NCBI GenBank assembly: GCA_032622095.1
Contig: CP136066.1
Coordinates: 182,068,716 to 182,132,715, forward strand
Length of the DNA stretch: 64,000 nt
From: Siphonodentalium dalli
Lineage: Eukaryota > Mollusca > Scaphopoda > Gadilida > Siphonodentaliidae
Direction: 5' to 3'
The notes beneath the pieces are model-generated. The model did not search any database, was not told the origin of the DNA, and was given only the letters and a program-made list of their open reading frames with translations. How positions within the stretch are numbered: position 1 is the stretch's first letter; every line of letters begins with the position of its first letter. A program made the translations under genes and the position numbers. This document shows, piece after piece, positions 49,801 to 61,100 of this stretch.

Positions 49801-52800
49801 GGTGTCCATATAATGTATTGGGGTCTACGTTGTGATGGCGTAGTCACTCCATCCTGCTTATTCATTCTTAGTCGCTTCAAGTTTTAAAACAATTTCTTGA
49901 CTTTAGTAGTTAGTATGCAAACATCCACTACATATTCGCATACATGAATGGGAATCCATATGGTATTTCTCTTCTTGCCATCATATATGATCACAACATC
50001 TCAAACTACGAACAGCAGACAATTTCAATTTCTGAGTATATTTGAGAGTATATTCGTACTTTTCTCAAATCGTGTTACATGCATCTTGTTTTCAATTGTG
50101 GTGTCATACATGTATGTGTGATGTATTTTATAGATGGATTGGAGTTGACTTTGACAAAATAGCGGTCCGATAGGATAAATTAACATATCCTCTCTCAAAT
50201 ACGCAGATAATGGACCTATAATTATAAATAGATACACAATATGATTATTTGATTCTGAACTAAGGAGATAATGGAGTAATAACCGTTATTTCGTTTTATG
50301 GCGCGGGCAACAGTGAAAGCACATGTTAAAGTGCGTACACCTGAAAAGTCGTGGGTTGGCTTATTTGTGTCATTGTCCGCGCACAATCTGCTTAGAATCG
50401 TCTCATTATTACTCGATAATGTGACTAAAATTCTCTAATTTTCAGCACATTATCGACTCAAAATTAGGTGATTCTAAACAGATTTACATGTATCTACCTA
50501 AAACATGTTATTTATAAGCATATAATGTGCGGATTTTCGGGAGAACAGGCTGGATATATAGTCCACGAGCCACAGGATCCTACTCGAGCAGCACTATTTT
50601 AGCACATTCAACGAGAGGACATGCATTATTTATTATATCGAACACTGGTGTGAATTCTCACTCAATTTGTCTGATTTTCTCATCATTTAATTTGCCGCAA
50701 AATTCTGGAAATCAAATTTTAATATTTACGGTAAATGTTTTGGCGATGGCAGGGGAGTAGAACTATATAACGATGTTATTAGATACAATGAACTCATGTC
50801 TTCGTTAATTTATTTCTATAAATCTGTTTATCTTCGATACAAACGGAAAGGGAAGTTATAAATACCATTCACTGGCACTCAAAATATTGGACTGTCCGCT
50901 TTTCAAACTAAACTGATACACTATCAAATACATTGGCCAGCTATGATCGGACACTTGTGAGATCACTAACATTCACCAATGAGTATGATATACCGCCGTA
51001 TTACACCAAGTATAACGTATAAAGTATAGTTTCAGGATGGCAGAGTCTTCAGGTGGCAATCCGATTGAAATTAATATGCTACTATAAACAGCATAACAAT
51101 AGTAGTCGAGTAGGAATGCCACTGGGGTACTGTCGGAAAATAGTATAGCAGTGTGCAGCCAATCAGAACGCGCGAAAGTCACGTGAGATATAATATACCA
51201 GAATGAAGAGTAACGGGGGGGGGGGGTTTAATATATCACGTTAGAGGTGAGAACTGTGCACGAGTGGATCGTAACGGGATACCAACATTAATATAATTAC
51301 GCCAGAGCTATCTTAAACTGGACCAAACATTATAAGGCCCAAATTGTTTGACTCAGGAGGCAATACGCAAATCGTGGGTGATTTGCCACCATGTTCTCGA
51401 ATAACGAACAATTAGCTAATGGAATTTCCGGATTTTCCCGAAAAACGAACAATTAGCTATGGAATTCACGTATAGCTACATAGCGTAAACATCGACATTG
51501 TTAACTAGTGTGCGATGGTGCTTATGCATGTGTATCAAATGCGTGAGCAATTCTTTTAGACGTGTTAGGTGATTGACACTCGCGTTATGTAACTTAATAT
51601 TTTGTATTTATATATGCTTCCAAAACATGAAACACTTGCACGATTGATTCGAAACGACGATTGCCTTTCTATATCGACAAGGACAAGGATTTGATCAAAT
51701 TTACTCAAGAGTAGAAGCCGGCACTTTTTGTTTTCCACTGATGCATGAATTTTTGTCCACCGTGCTCGTATTCTGCCATTTATATGGTCTATCTGTAGAG
51801 TGCTTTACGCCCCCCCCCCCAAATATCCTGATAATTCCGTGGCAATAGCGGTATATAAACACTAGATTTAAACACCCACCGACATGTGTGTAGCGTTTCT
51901 GTCTAAGTGTATAGTGAAATAAAATAAGAGAAACGGTTTTCCGCAGTTTGCTTGGTACGCATGTTAGCCAGTAGGTCATATCTCTACGTCGCAAATTTCA
52001 CCGATGGAGGAAAGACCGCAAACTGGGTTAATTTCACCGGGAAATTACTCCACTGCACGCATACATAACCGACCCACCGCGGAAAGCAACTGAATTGCGG
52101 ATATACACGAATCAGGTTACGCCCTTTGTGCATTTAAGACAAAACGATCCCATCTGGATACAAAACATGCAGGTTCGCCATCGATTTGTTTAAATTTTTT
52201 ATTAGAAAATATATATATATTTTTTTTTATTAGAAAATAATTATAATATGAACATTATAATAATCACAACGAACGGTACCCGTTTGCCTCACACTCAACA
52301 ACAAAATATATTCTATCATTCACGTTCTCGCATTCTCTTGCACTCATATTCACTCACTCAGTAACCACTTTAAAACATTGAACATAGCAACAAATATTTT
52401 GTTTAAATTCAGTAAACGTATTTAGTTTGTTCTTGTTTTTTTTTATACACAAATGAATGTTTGCATCCCTTTTCATATTTTGATAATGGAGTCTATGTCC
52501 CTGTCTCATTTTAATTTCTTTGAAGAAAAAGAAATAACAGTAAGATTACGGAATCTTATCTTTGTCATTCAATAATCCCAATATTATACCCCATTCTCTT
52601 TCGAAATGATGACTTTTGAAATTCACATTTGATGCAAACTGATGTGCCTTTAATCTGAATAATAGTCCATTTTGCGACTGTGGAGAATTAGAAACTGCCG
52701 AGCACTACTTACTCCGCTGTCCAATATTCGAGCGTGAAAGAGTCCGTTGTTTAGCTAATCTAAATGTGAACTTGGAAGTCAAAATATTACTGTATGGGTC

Positions 52801-53502
52801 TGTAGATATATCTTATACCAAAAATGTCGCCGTACAAAAGTTCATCGACGATACCAAACGATTTAACTGACATAATATGGTTATGAACTGCAAGGCGTGA
52901 ACCAAATGCCTAAAACATTGTGCTCTCGTATACTCATGCATGCCAGAGGTGTGATTGTGTGTGGGGGTGGACGGACATGCAGCAATTAGCCACGGGATAG
53001 GTTGCGTGTACTTGTGGAACAGCCAATTCATCATTGAGACCCAACCAAACCATGATGCAATATATAAATGGCCACCTATAAGCCTTTGGCTTACTGCCAA
53101 ATCCTTTTCTCTAATGTTAAATTGTCAATGTCGTTATGTATTATATGTGCTATTCTTGAAAATAAAATATTGTTTACACTAATCATCTTGATGTCGACAC
53201 ATCGTTTAATGGCAGGTGCACGCCTTCTTTGTTTTTAGATTCACTGTTCATTCTCAAAGTGAACTGTCTCCAATAGAATTCCACGAATTAACCGACCAAT
53301 CACCGTGTCTGTTACAGGTCGCCGCATGTGTTTGGGAGATTCGATGGCGAAAACTGAGTTGTTCCTATACTTCGCAACATTGGTTCAGAAATTCAAGTTC
53401 AAGAAGGAATCGCCTGATGCACAAGTCGGTTTTGATGGTCTGATCACGTTCTTATACATTCCTACGGAGTACAAACTTATTTGTAGTCCACGAAATGATT
53501 AG
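40476..53502 (+). CDS. Cytochrome P450, CYP2-like (clan 2), complete 8-exon gene
   Basis: Haem-thiolate mono-oxygenase, expected to be anchored in the endoplasmic reticulum and to oxidise small lipophilic substrates using electrons from P450 reductase. Coding exons: 40476-40830, 42764-42989, 44525-44663, 46586-46754, 47387-47523, 48586-48679, 49322-49528, 53318-53502. The introns start GT and end AG, and intron phases are 1,2,0,1,0,1,1. The sum is 1512 nt, or 503 residues plus TAG, a normal P450 length. Visible marks: N-terminal membrane helix (about residues 10-26), proline hinge PPGP (34-37), C-helix WDAER (128-132), I-helix AGTDTT (310-315), K-helix EVMR (366-369), FRP of the PERF region (419-421) and haem loop FSVGRRMCLG (440-449; Cys447 is the iron ligand). 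The proline hinge and PHRTTCD segment suit clan 2. Subfamily and substrate cannot be told. The first ATG gives the membrane anchor. No frameshift or missing key residue was seen. Confidence 0.93.
41160..41435. repeat. GGGTACCCA phrases in P450 intron 1
   Basis: Self-complementary GGGTACCCA occurs three times; GTACCCAGG and GGGTATCCAG variants are interspersed. Related GGTACC phrases occur at 10760-10930. Confidence 0.4.
42764..42989 (+). CDS. P450 exon 2: C-helix
   Basis: The acceptor is ...TTTTACACAG and the donor GTAAAC. Carries the C-helix Trp and Arg (WDAER) that contact the haem propionates, then the segment ending in FGS. Enters in phase 1 and leaves in phase 2. Confidence 0.9.
43050..43165. 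mobile_element. Fragment of second TTAA/hairpin family in P450 intron 2
   Basis: Starts TTAACCCTTTCACGACGGGA, with the GCGCCGGTGCAG segment also seen at 35525, then a diverged hairpin (about 43090-43158). The right end is not found. Confidence 0.5.
43931..44411. mobile_element. TA-flanked MITE in P450 intron 2
   Basis: 481 bp with TA on both sides and roughly 58-bp inverted ends starting CAGTACCAGT..AAGAAGTGGTATATTAAG. The interior repeats ATTGCGATATTGAGCGCG-type phrases at least six times in both orientations. Tc1/mariner-type by target; no transposase. Confidence 0.75.
44525..44663 (+). CDS. P450 exon 3: F-G region
   Basis: The acceptor is CACCCGGTAG and the donor GTAAGT. The split AG/G codon restores FGSRFDYED, the usual clan-2 reading across this junction. 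The exon codes for the variable F-G segment that lines substrate access. Leaves in phase 0. Confidence 0.88.
46414..46567. repeat. Near-perfect 154-bp palindrome in P450 intron 3
   Basis: About 70-bp arms (CTCGTCCAGTAAATTAGGTC in one, its complement in the other) separated by about 12 bases. It lies directly before the exon 4 acceptor and shares its border with 21787-21936. Confidence 0.8.
46586..46754 (+). CDS. P450 exon 4: G-H helices
   Basis: Acceptor CATACAACAG, donor GTAAGT. Codes for about 56 residues beginning FSNAGKTFGDY and ending before the I-helix. The splice acceptor lies under 20 bases from a near-perfect palindrome (46414-46567), so the branch point and polypyrimidine region overlap a mobile element. 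Confidence 0.88.
46923..47031. repeat. Short inverted-repeat element in P450 intron 4
   Basis: TCAGAGTTAATGGAC..CGACTGTAAATTCGGAAACTA pairs with TAGTTTCCGAATGCCCAGTCG..GTCCATTAACTGA around a 26-base centre. No coding. Confidence 0.65.
47387..47523 (+). CDS. P450 exon 5: I-helix with AGTDTT
   Basis: Acceptor TTTTGCCAACAG, donor GTAAGC. Carries the oxygen-activation motif AGTDTT and the following TLRW, both standard for microsomal P450s. Enters in phase 1 (restored Glu codon) and leaves in phase 0. Confidence 0.92.
48000..48075. repeat. 38-bp tandem duplication in P450 intron 5
   Basis: GTGCAGGTGTAAAGGTTTC, then AG/GCGTGATACAATGTT, present twice. Confidence 0.7.
48586..48679 (+). CDS. P450 exon 6: K-helix ExxR
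   Basis: Acceptor TTTTTTCATCACAG, donor GTAAGA. A short exon with LPYVRATISEVMR, containing the invariant Glu and Arg of ExxR (366 and 369). Confidence 0.9.
49322..49528 (+). CDS. P450 exon 7: PHRTT and PERF region
   Basis: Acceptor TTCTGTTGCAG, donor GTGAGT. Contains PHRTTCD, the beta-sheet GYDIPKGT, the FRPEHFLD segment and the first residues of the haem loop (FLPFSV). The haem loop is split from exon 8 in phase 1. Confidence 0.92.
50180..50555 (+). repeat. Dispersed repeat family A, copy 2 (P450 intron 7)
   Basis: Best-preserved relative of 6600-6965, including GTGGGTTGGCTTATTTGTGT and GGGAGAACAGGCTGG. Confidence 0.65.
51395..51470. repeat. Tandem duplication in P450 intron 7
   Basis: ACGAACAATTAGCTA..TGGAATT occurs twice about 40 bp apart. 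Confidence 0.6.
52640..52869 (+). pseudogene. LINE ORF2 C-terminal fragment in P450 intron 7
   Basis: One frame reads CAFNLNNSPFCDCGELETAE and then HYLLRCPIFERER, ending at a stop after IDDTKRFN. The CxC..H..C zinc motif is the usual C terminus of many LINE ORF2 proteins. Everything upstream, including the reverse transcriptase, is absent. About 200 bp of likely 3' tail follows. Confidence 0.75.
53318..53502 (+). CDS. P450 exon 8: haem-binding loop and C terminus
   Basis: Acceptor GTCTGTTACAG. Completes FSVGRRMCLGD with the haem cysteine, the L-helix, and a C-terminal tail ending at TAG 53500-53502. No canonical AATAAA is visible just downstream, so the polyadenylation site is unassigned. 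Confidence 0.92.
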
Positions 53503-53605
53503 TCATAAAGGGTGAAATGAATATAATGAAAATACTATTCAGATCCTATTTCTAGAACGACGCGGCTTTCCCAAGCAATTAGTCCGAGTTTAGTGTGCCT
53601 GTGAT

Positions 53606-53910
53606 TTGCCGAATGGGGTCCCCAGAGGGTGTATTTAGTGATTAGTGACGTTACCACACACAGCGGACTAACATAACTAAACTCATCCTCTGGGAACCAC
53701 ATTCTGCGTATGCCTCATCTTCTCTGGAAAATTTCTATATTATCAAATTTCTATAAAAACTTCTTCACATAGAATCATTTCTTTTTAGTTTAGTTTCTCT
53801 ATATCCCCAAATTGGCAGACGGCACATTGCATAATCGAGGTTCCCAATGAGTGTGCATCATTATATTCACAATTTAGGAACATCAATCTAAGTATATGTC
53901 TCCCATAGCA
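53606..53910 (-). mobile_element. Transposon end remnant with palindrome
   Basis: 53640-53910 is the reverse complement of 19150-19442. 53606-53706 is itself palindromic: GAATGGGGTCCCCAGAGG at the left, its diverged complement at the right, and CATAACTAAACTCATCC in the middle. It starts about 100 bp past the P450 stop codon and may hold its 3' UTR. Confidence 0.55.
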
Positions 53911-53921
53911 GATGAGGCCAT

Positions 53922-54014
53922 GTAGAATGGGGTCTTCAGAAGGTGAATTTGGTGATTTTAGCCCGCTATGCGGGATAGCATAACTAAATTCACCCTCTTG
54001 GGCAGTCATTCTGC
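53922..54014. repeat. 93-bp palindrome related to 53606-53706
   Basis: Arms AGAATGGGGTCTTCAGAAGG and the inverse of GCAGAATGACTGCCCAAGAG pair across a GCCCGCTATGCGGGAT core. Confidence 0.65.
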
Positions 54015-54981
54015 AAATGACAGCCCCGTCGTTCCTCGATGGGTTCAGATATCAAAATGTTCTCCCACTGGACCGAACCGTGGTGGAAATCTATATACGA
54101 AGGGAACAAGGACAAACTTGAATCAGATTAAAGGCAAAGTTGGTGAATTCCTTACTGGTGTATAAGACAATGTTACTGACCTCAGTTTTGAGTCAATTAC
54201 ACCACAACCTATACTATTAAATGACAAAGCAACCATTACGTGATTTATACCATATCAGACTTAGTAAGAGCACATATATCAATAAGATCCACTGCTTTGA
54301 GCAGCTAAATCAACCTAAACAAAAAACGCACCTAAAATATACGTTACCCCCAGCCAATGTACATGGTACCAGGAATATCAGAAACTGTAATTTATGACTG
54401 GAAGTATTCTTCACTGTGTGGCTGAACTGTCAAGAAAAATACTTCGTACTCAACTACTGTTCACAATGTTTGGTGAATATATTAAGGAAATGCTACTATA
54501 TTAAGGAATATGTACTCTTTTTTTGTTCTTGTCGTGAATCAATGCTTACTTTATGGATGGATATTTCTGTTGTTTTTGTGTGTAATAAAAGCTTTTAAAT
54601 AATAACTTCACTTTGATTATTGATAGCTTTGATGAGAGCAATGTACACTAACGGTTACCATTCCAGGTCAACTCTAGTAGCATGGTGTGGTGATTGTTTC
54701 TGCACTTGAAGTCATATTTAAAAACGAATAAGTGACTTACATATTGCACAATGTGTCAGGTTTAATTTCAAATTCATATTTTTTCTGCAGTTGTGTTCAC
54801 ATTGAAGTGTTCGTGCAAACATAACTTAGTGGCACCAAATAATTGAAATTCGCCTTGTCAGCATGGGTATGAGTTTCGTGCTTTTTTGAGGATTAGCTCA
54901 CTTCAACAACGATGTGCCGTATTAGGTCTTTAATATAAAGTTATTATACAATGTTGTGTACCGTATGTGTTTTTCTGGTAT

Positions 54982-55053
54982 GAGTCCAGGTTGTGGTGAA
55001 AAGTCATATTGCGTGTCGAGTCCAATATGACTTTCACCACAACCTGGACGAGT
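54982..55053. repeat. 72-bp palindrome
   Basis: GAGTCCAGGTTGTGGTGAAA at the left pairs with TTTCACCACAACCTGGACGA at the right. The centre reads GTCATATTG..CAATATGAC. Confidence 0.75.
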
Positions 55054-55340
55054 ACAAGAAAAACTCATATTGTACACACCATTGTATAATGACGTTTTTA
55101 TTATCCATCTGTTTGTTTATCCAAATTTTGGGAATAAAACTTGTGGTTATTTTTTGTATTTTTCGGCACTTAATTTTCTATAAAAGCCTGTATTTGATCA
55201 TCAGAAAGCATGATTTGGAACAGTAAACACGGAAATGAAAAAAAAAATCAACGCGGAAGTGAAACGTCTGCTAAATCCACCAGTGTTGCGCACACATCAC
55301 AATGGCACCGATTCATTTCGCAATAGTTAATTCGTGACGT

Positions 55341-55412
55341 CCCGATAAAAGTCATATTGCACACTTGGGAGTCCAATATGACATTCGGGAGTCCAATATG
55401 ACTTTTTCCCGG
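55341..55412. repeat. 72-bp palindrome sharing the centre of 54982-55053
   Basis: The ends CCCGATAAAAGTCATATTG and CAATATGACTTTTTCCCGG pair. GGGAGTCCAATATGAC occurs twice inside. Confidence 0.65.
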
Positions 55413-56398
55413 ATTATCACGTGGCGGCTTTTGCCCAATCAGAAATAGTGTCAGTTAAGGGATGGATAATAATATATATCGAGCTTCCGAGTATACAGAA
55501 GTGTATACAACAGATATACACGGCGAGTTCCGCACGAGTCCCTGGTTTTGCTAATGGTGTCTTTCTTCCTCCTCGAAACTTTCATAACATATATATACTA
55601 TCCACGATATCGAACAAAGCAAAACAATTAACAATATAAATTAGCGTTATTGTGGCTTATCTGATTCTAGACGTCGACAAATTATGCTCGAGATTTTCGT
55701 TCCCGAAAAGGCGCTATATTCAAAAAATTGCCTGACCCATGACGTGGACAGTGCCTCTACAATCTGGACTCATTCATACCCCCGGGTACCAATTATCCTA
55801 TAGCAGCTAGTATAGCAGAATTACTGGTAATTATGTTGCGCGTTGCAGTATATACCATTGTTCTCAGCGCGGCTGTTGTCAATCGCGTTATGTAAGATTG
55901 CGTGATAGACTATGTAATCTGTAGTTAAACTTTTATCTTACAAATTTGGACTCAATACTTTCATAATAATAGCAAATGGTGATTTATATTACAATTTCTT
56001 TAAGGTTTGACACATCAGCCGGAGAAATCGGATAGTAAACACTGAAGTTATGACATAATATTAAAATATTATGATAGTTAATCGATAAGTCCAGTCTGCA
56101 GCATATGCTTTGCTCTTTGCTACTATGGTGCCACTGAAACTCTCAGTTTATGGAACGAATAGTTGATTATGATGGCGCTAAAACGCGGGAGTGGGGTCGG
56201 GGTGATTGTATATCAATAACATTAAGAAATATGCCATTCCGGCATCAGTATATAACTTACAAACATTGCAGGACTGTTTAACTCTTTCGCTCGTTGCTTC
56301 GTTAAAAGCGTGACTATGACCAATGTTTTATCATCTTCCAGTTTTGTTGGAGTATATCTTCCAGATGTTGGAGTACCCACATTCCTAAAATTCGTGGC

Positions 56399-56427
56399 GG
56401 GCGGGGGTGGGGGGGGGGGGGGGGGTG
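56399..56427 (+). repeat. Long G-rich run
   Basis: About 24 G with few interruptions. The 156-codon - strand frame across it (56222-56692) gets a poly-proline stretch and is not credible as a gene. Confidence 0.8.
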
Positions 56428-56777
56428 GTAGAATCAATGAAACTGTAAGCTTGTGTTTAGTGTAAACTAATTGTAACAGATTGACTACTAAGTATAGTTT
56501 GGTAAAATCAGATTTGTTTCGACGAATATTATACATGGAACAACAATAAATAATAAAAACAGTACATAACAAATCACTTGAATCTAATGGAATGGCCAAC
56601 GATGTCCAGGAAATCCACCATGCTCTCCTTCCCGCTGTCGAAGTCAACACAGCTTGTTTTTGAGCGCTCTCACGGCTTTGGTGGTGGTTCACCTAGTCTT
56701 AGTCGCTCGATATCGATCAGTCCTGTGGACTAAGTTACCATATTAATTACACGGCATGTAAGAATTAATATTCTAAA

Positions 56778-57152
56778 ATGTTCTTTGCAAAATTTTAAAT
56801 ATCAAATTAAACGCTCTTTATATATCAACTTTGATTTTTAAGAGATCTCGACCCTGTTATTATCTTTGATTTTAAGAGAGCCTGTTAACCTGAACATGTA
56901 CATCCGCGACTCAAATTACTTATTTTTCTATATATTATCGATATTAGATTTATAGAAATTGACGGACAGTACCCGTTTAAACACGATCACATTACACTTT
57001 TCATAACGTAAAATACTGTTATATATTATTTATTTACTTATTACCATATTATTGACTATTAACTACATATAAGACAAATCTTATATCAAGATAAATTGTT
57101 TTCTTTGCAAAATTATAAATACAAAATCAAACGCTCTTTATAGCATTAACAT
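56778..57152. repeat. 49-bp direct repeat, two copies
   Basis: TTCTTTGCAAAATT..TAAAT and AAACGCTCTTTATA at 56778-56826 recur at 57101-57150. The interval has no gene. Confidence 0.6.
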
Positions 57153-57646
57153 GTCTATAATTCATACTTTGATAACAATAGTCACAACAATGACATTGTT
57201 TTTTCAACTGTATTGATGTCACAAGGGATCGTCCAAACAGGCTTTCATGTTTGTCAAAACGCGCACTCTACGGAGTTGACATCGCTTGAGTAGAGAGAGC
57301 GATTATTTATTCCTCCATAACCATGCAGGCTTTACTGACCAGTCAAAACATTCTTTGATATCCGCGATAAAGGATTCAGCATAAAGCATTTTATGAGCAG
57401 GGGAAATGTCCGGTCGGTAAATATCTGGGTGGGGAAATAATTAGTATACATATAAAAACTATCATCGATCAAAATATTATTTCCGAAAACAAACCAATAC
57501 AGAGAGATTCACAGTGCCAGCTAAGTCAAGTCAATTTACGACCTGACAATACACGGACAACAGTTTAATGCATGCGCTAGACAAACATCCGATGGCGACC
57601 ACTGTATACGGTGCATTGGTGTACTGGGGATTAACAGTAGTTATAT

Positions 57647-57715
57647 AATACACTAGACTGTACACATAATTAGTACACCGGCAGTGTACTGATTATGTGT
57701 ACAGTCTAGTGTATT
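57647..57715. repeat. 69-bp palindrome
   Basis: AATACACTAGACTGTACACA..AGTACAC pairs with its complement around CGGCA. One or two mismatches in 32-base arms. Confidence 0.75.
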
Positions 57716-57852
57716 GGTCATGTGTACACATACTAATACAAATACTACTGACTCACTGTACCGTGTGACCACACTCCCTGGTCAAGTTGTCTTGCTAATA
57801 TGCTTTGACTTTTTACTTAATTAATTTGGCTGGTATATTGGTAGTGCTAAAT

Positions 57853-57906
57853 AAGCTTTTTTCAAAAAACGGGGGTTCGTGGTGGGGTCTGAATTCGGTG
57901 CTATGC
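57853..57906 (+). repeat. Direct repeat outside the large element (left)
   Basis: AAGCTTTTTTCAAAAAACGGG..GGTGGGGTCTGAATTCGGTGCTA recurs in the same orientation at 63911-63952. The left copy is 260 bp from the inverted-repeat end, the right copy about 25 bp. Confidence 0.6.
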
Positions 57907-58164
57907 AGCGCGAGATGACGGCGTAATTAGGGTTGTAAATCAGTACATGTGGTCTTATATGAACATAGCATAATGTTGTCAAGAAATATATATATGACTA
58001 TAGGGTCATACATCCATGTCTGATAAGAGAGGGGGCACCAAGCCCGTGGAACTCAATTCAACACGTAACAGCCCATCCCGGTAGGAATATGATCGATGCT
58101 GATGTCTAGCCTTCATGTAGTGGGCCCATGATAACATCTCAGTTAATTTACATGCACGCAACTC

Positions 58165-61100
58165 ATAGAGGAGCGGCCAAACGCCAAAAGTGGTCGGATA
58201 CCCCTACCCTCGGTAGAACAAGTTGAAACCAACCTTTTCTGGAAGGTAAATATATATCATTTATGGAAATGATTCTTGGCCTTGCCGGAATTGGTGGCAG
58301 CTATGTATGGTAAGACTATTTGTGGAGGTACCCTACCGAAAAATTAGCCTGTTTTCAGCGGTTGGCCAGCTATACACAATTGGTTAAAAGTTAAGCACAT
58401 CACAAAAAAACAGAACGTTTTATTTGTTATTATGTGGTACATGGTGATACTAGACTGGAACGTTCTTATTTGTTCTGGTTTGTTTGAGATTTCACGACGT
58501 CATGGTAGAGAATGTAACGTTATGCGTCAAAAAATCATGACGATTCAGAGAAACTGTCGCCCGTAAACTCTGGACAAAACTAGCACGCTGGATTGAGCTT
58601 ATCTTATCATATATGTTCGGAAAGAATGGAGTATTTTCTACCCGAAGGTATTAAATTTATTACCCTATCCCTACAAATATTGTAATTAATTGGAAAAAAC
58701 TTACCCCTCCCCCAATGTCATAAAATGCTGAGTACAGCCATCGCCTGGGATTGGATCCCAGAATGATAGAATAGTGCGTAGTATTTCCTTTTATTTCGTG
58801 TAGAACACACATAACAAATGTAAAATTCGATTTTCCAACCATATTCACCATTAGAAGAGTATCAAAATCCAAGATGGCGTCCAATATGGCCTTCAGTTTT
58901 TATTTTAAGACTCTGTGGAGCGACATACGAAAAATGCCGAAAAGGAAAGTCCCCAGTGGTAAAATCTATATTATTGTAGTGACTACATAGAATAACATTT
59001 CATATAAAACATTAATTTGACCATTAATACATCTTTTCAATTGGTAAGCTAATAGGTAGAACTGTATCCCTCCATCCAATGTCATAAAATTCTAAATAAA
59101 GTTATCGACTGGGATTGGAACCACGAGTGATAGCATTATGCGCAGTATGTTGTTTTATTTAATGTACAATACACATACGAAGTGACAGGTATGAATTTCC
59201 ATCCATATTCACTATTAGAAGAGTATGATACAACAAAATGGCGTCCAATATGGCGTCCAATTTTAATTGTACCACTTAGCGCGAACGCACATACAAACGA
59301 ACTAAAATGGAACGTCTCCTGTGGCATATTGTATATCATTGAAGTGACCACATAGACGATATCTCATAGGGTACAGTAGTTTCACCGTTAGTCTATCTTA
59401 TCAGTTGGAGAATTAGTAAACAAAAACGTAATCAACACCCAGTCACAAACGTCCACATACATGTAAGATTATAGTCCAGAATGCAAAGAATTAAGCAAAT
59501 CGTTCGGAATTACTTTGTGTTGAATACAACGAAGAAACATAAAATGTAAAATTTGCATCCTACATCAGGTTCCAAATGTCACACCATTAGCTATGACACA
59601 GGTGTGACGCCAGGATTAATACTGGATGGAAATTTGAATTTGTTGAATGTTTAGGTTGTTTTGTTTAACAATTATCAGAAACTTTATATCAAATATTTGG
59701 AGAAAGACAAACCTACCAAAAATAAAAAAACACTTAGTGAAATTCCGAGAATGACTTAAATAGTTTAATTTGCCTAATCGTGTATCGTGTATCTCCAATG
59801 CACATTTGACTATTGTTTGACACATTTGATGTCATGTTGGGACGTTAAGTAAGTAAAGAATAAACAATATGTAGACAACTGGTAATAATAGAGGATGGTC
59901 ATTGACCGTTACAAATAATCATGCACTCTATGCGGTACGAAGTGATGTTGTAATGTTCAATACTAACATATTGCTATCATTAATATATTGTGATAGTCTT
60001 GAATGTGCAGTCCTCCTTAACATGTCCTTTTGAATTTTCACCAACATTTTCAGAGAGCATTGCAACAGTTTTGGCCACATGAAACATTAAATAACAGAAT
60101 CACCATCTGTTGTTTTATGCAGTAACGCAATAAACAAAAATGGCATACATTTTGAAATCCAGTAAATAAGATATCTGATCGATCTCTGGTTTTGCCAAAG
60201 TTGGATATGAGTCCACGAGCAATCAAAGTTCACACATCATAGTAACTACCCATTAACGATACACGAAATTCATCATCGCACACACAAAATGCTCTTTAAT
60301 GACATAACATGGGACCACAATGTCCATATAATGCAATCAGCGTACAATGATTTATAAATAGGCGTTATAGTGATCGAGAGGTTGCTGCTTTGTATAATCG
60401 TTCGAGTTTCGGCTCTGCGTCAAACAAGAAAGCAACACCGCATACCTATGAATATAAGTTGTTCTCGCCATATGTTGCTTGATGTGCATGTTTTTCCGTA
60501 CATTGATATTTTAGTCCCGACTAATTTGTGAGTTAAATGGTTGTGAATGTCAATCGGATTCATATATGTTACAAATAGAAGATATTGAGTTTCCGGGCAA
60601 GACTAACTAAAATTCAATCTTCTATATCTCCGGCGGATATCATATCTGTATTAGTTCTTAGGGACGTGAGTCCTGACTATACATGTATAGCAATCTATCA
60701 TGCTAATACATTTTATTGATACATAGGTCATAGTGCGATAATCTCCATTGAACATGCACATTGGTGTTGCATTTATGATTGCGGTTAGATTCTAATCATA
60801 ATCACGCAACTCACAAGCAAACCAGAATGTCACTAAACGTTTGTTTTATCCACGGTCCTTTTAAGTCTGGTGTCATTTGAAATGGATAAAATGGTAAGTA
60901 ATGAAAATCTGTAGGCTATTAACACAATTGAAATGGCGACAGGCATAAGGCAATTCACAATAGACACTCGTCATTAGTCTTGATATATATATATCCAAAT
61001 TGTGTTTACGGGTTGGTCTATGGCGACTAGGCCATATCACGACATACATTGTATTATTATGGGTGGCGGAAAGACAGCGCCGATCTTACCGCGGAAGCAA

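Larger units (their letters stand above)
55640..57640. other. No gene seen
   Basis: AT-rich DNA containing the G run and the 49-bp direct repeat listed separately; nothing else recognised. Confidence 0.4.

Noticed and set aside
56222-56692. 156-codon - strand frame, the longest uninterrupted single-exon candidate outside the LINE
   Set aside because: It crosses a long G run that produces poly-proline; the flanks have no domain, and the frame owes its length to low complexity.
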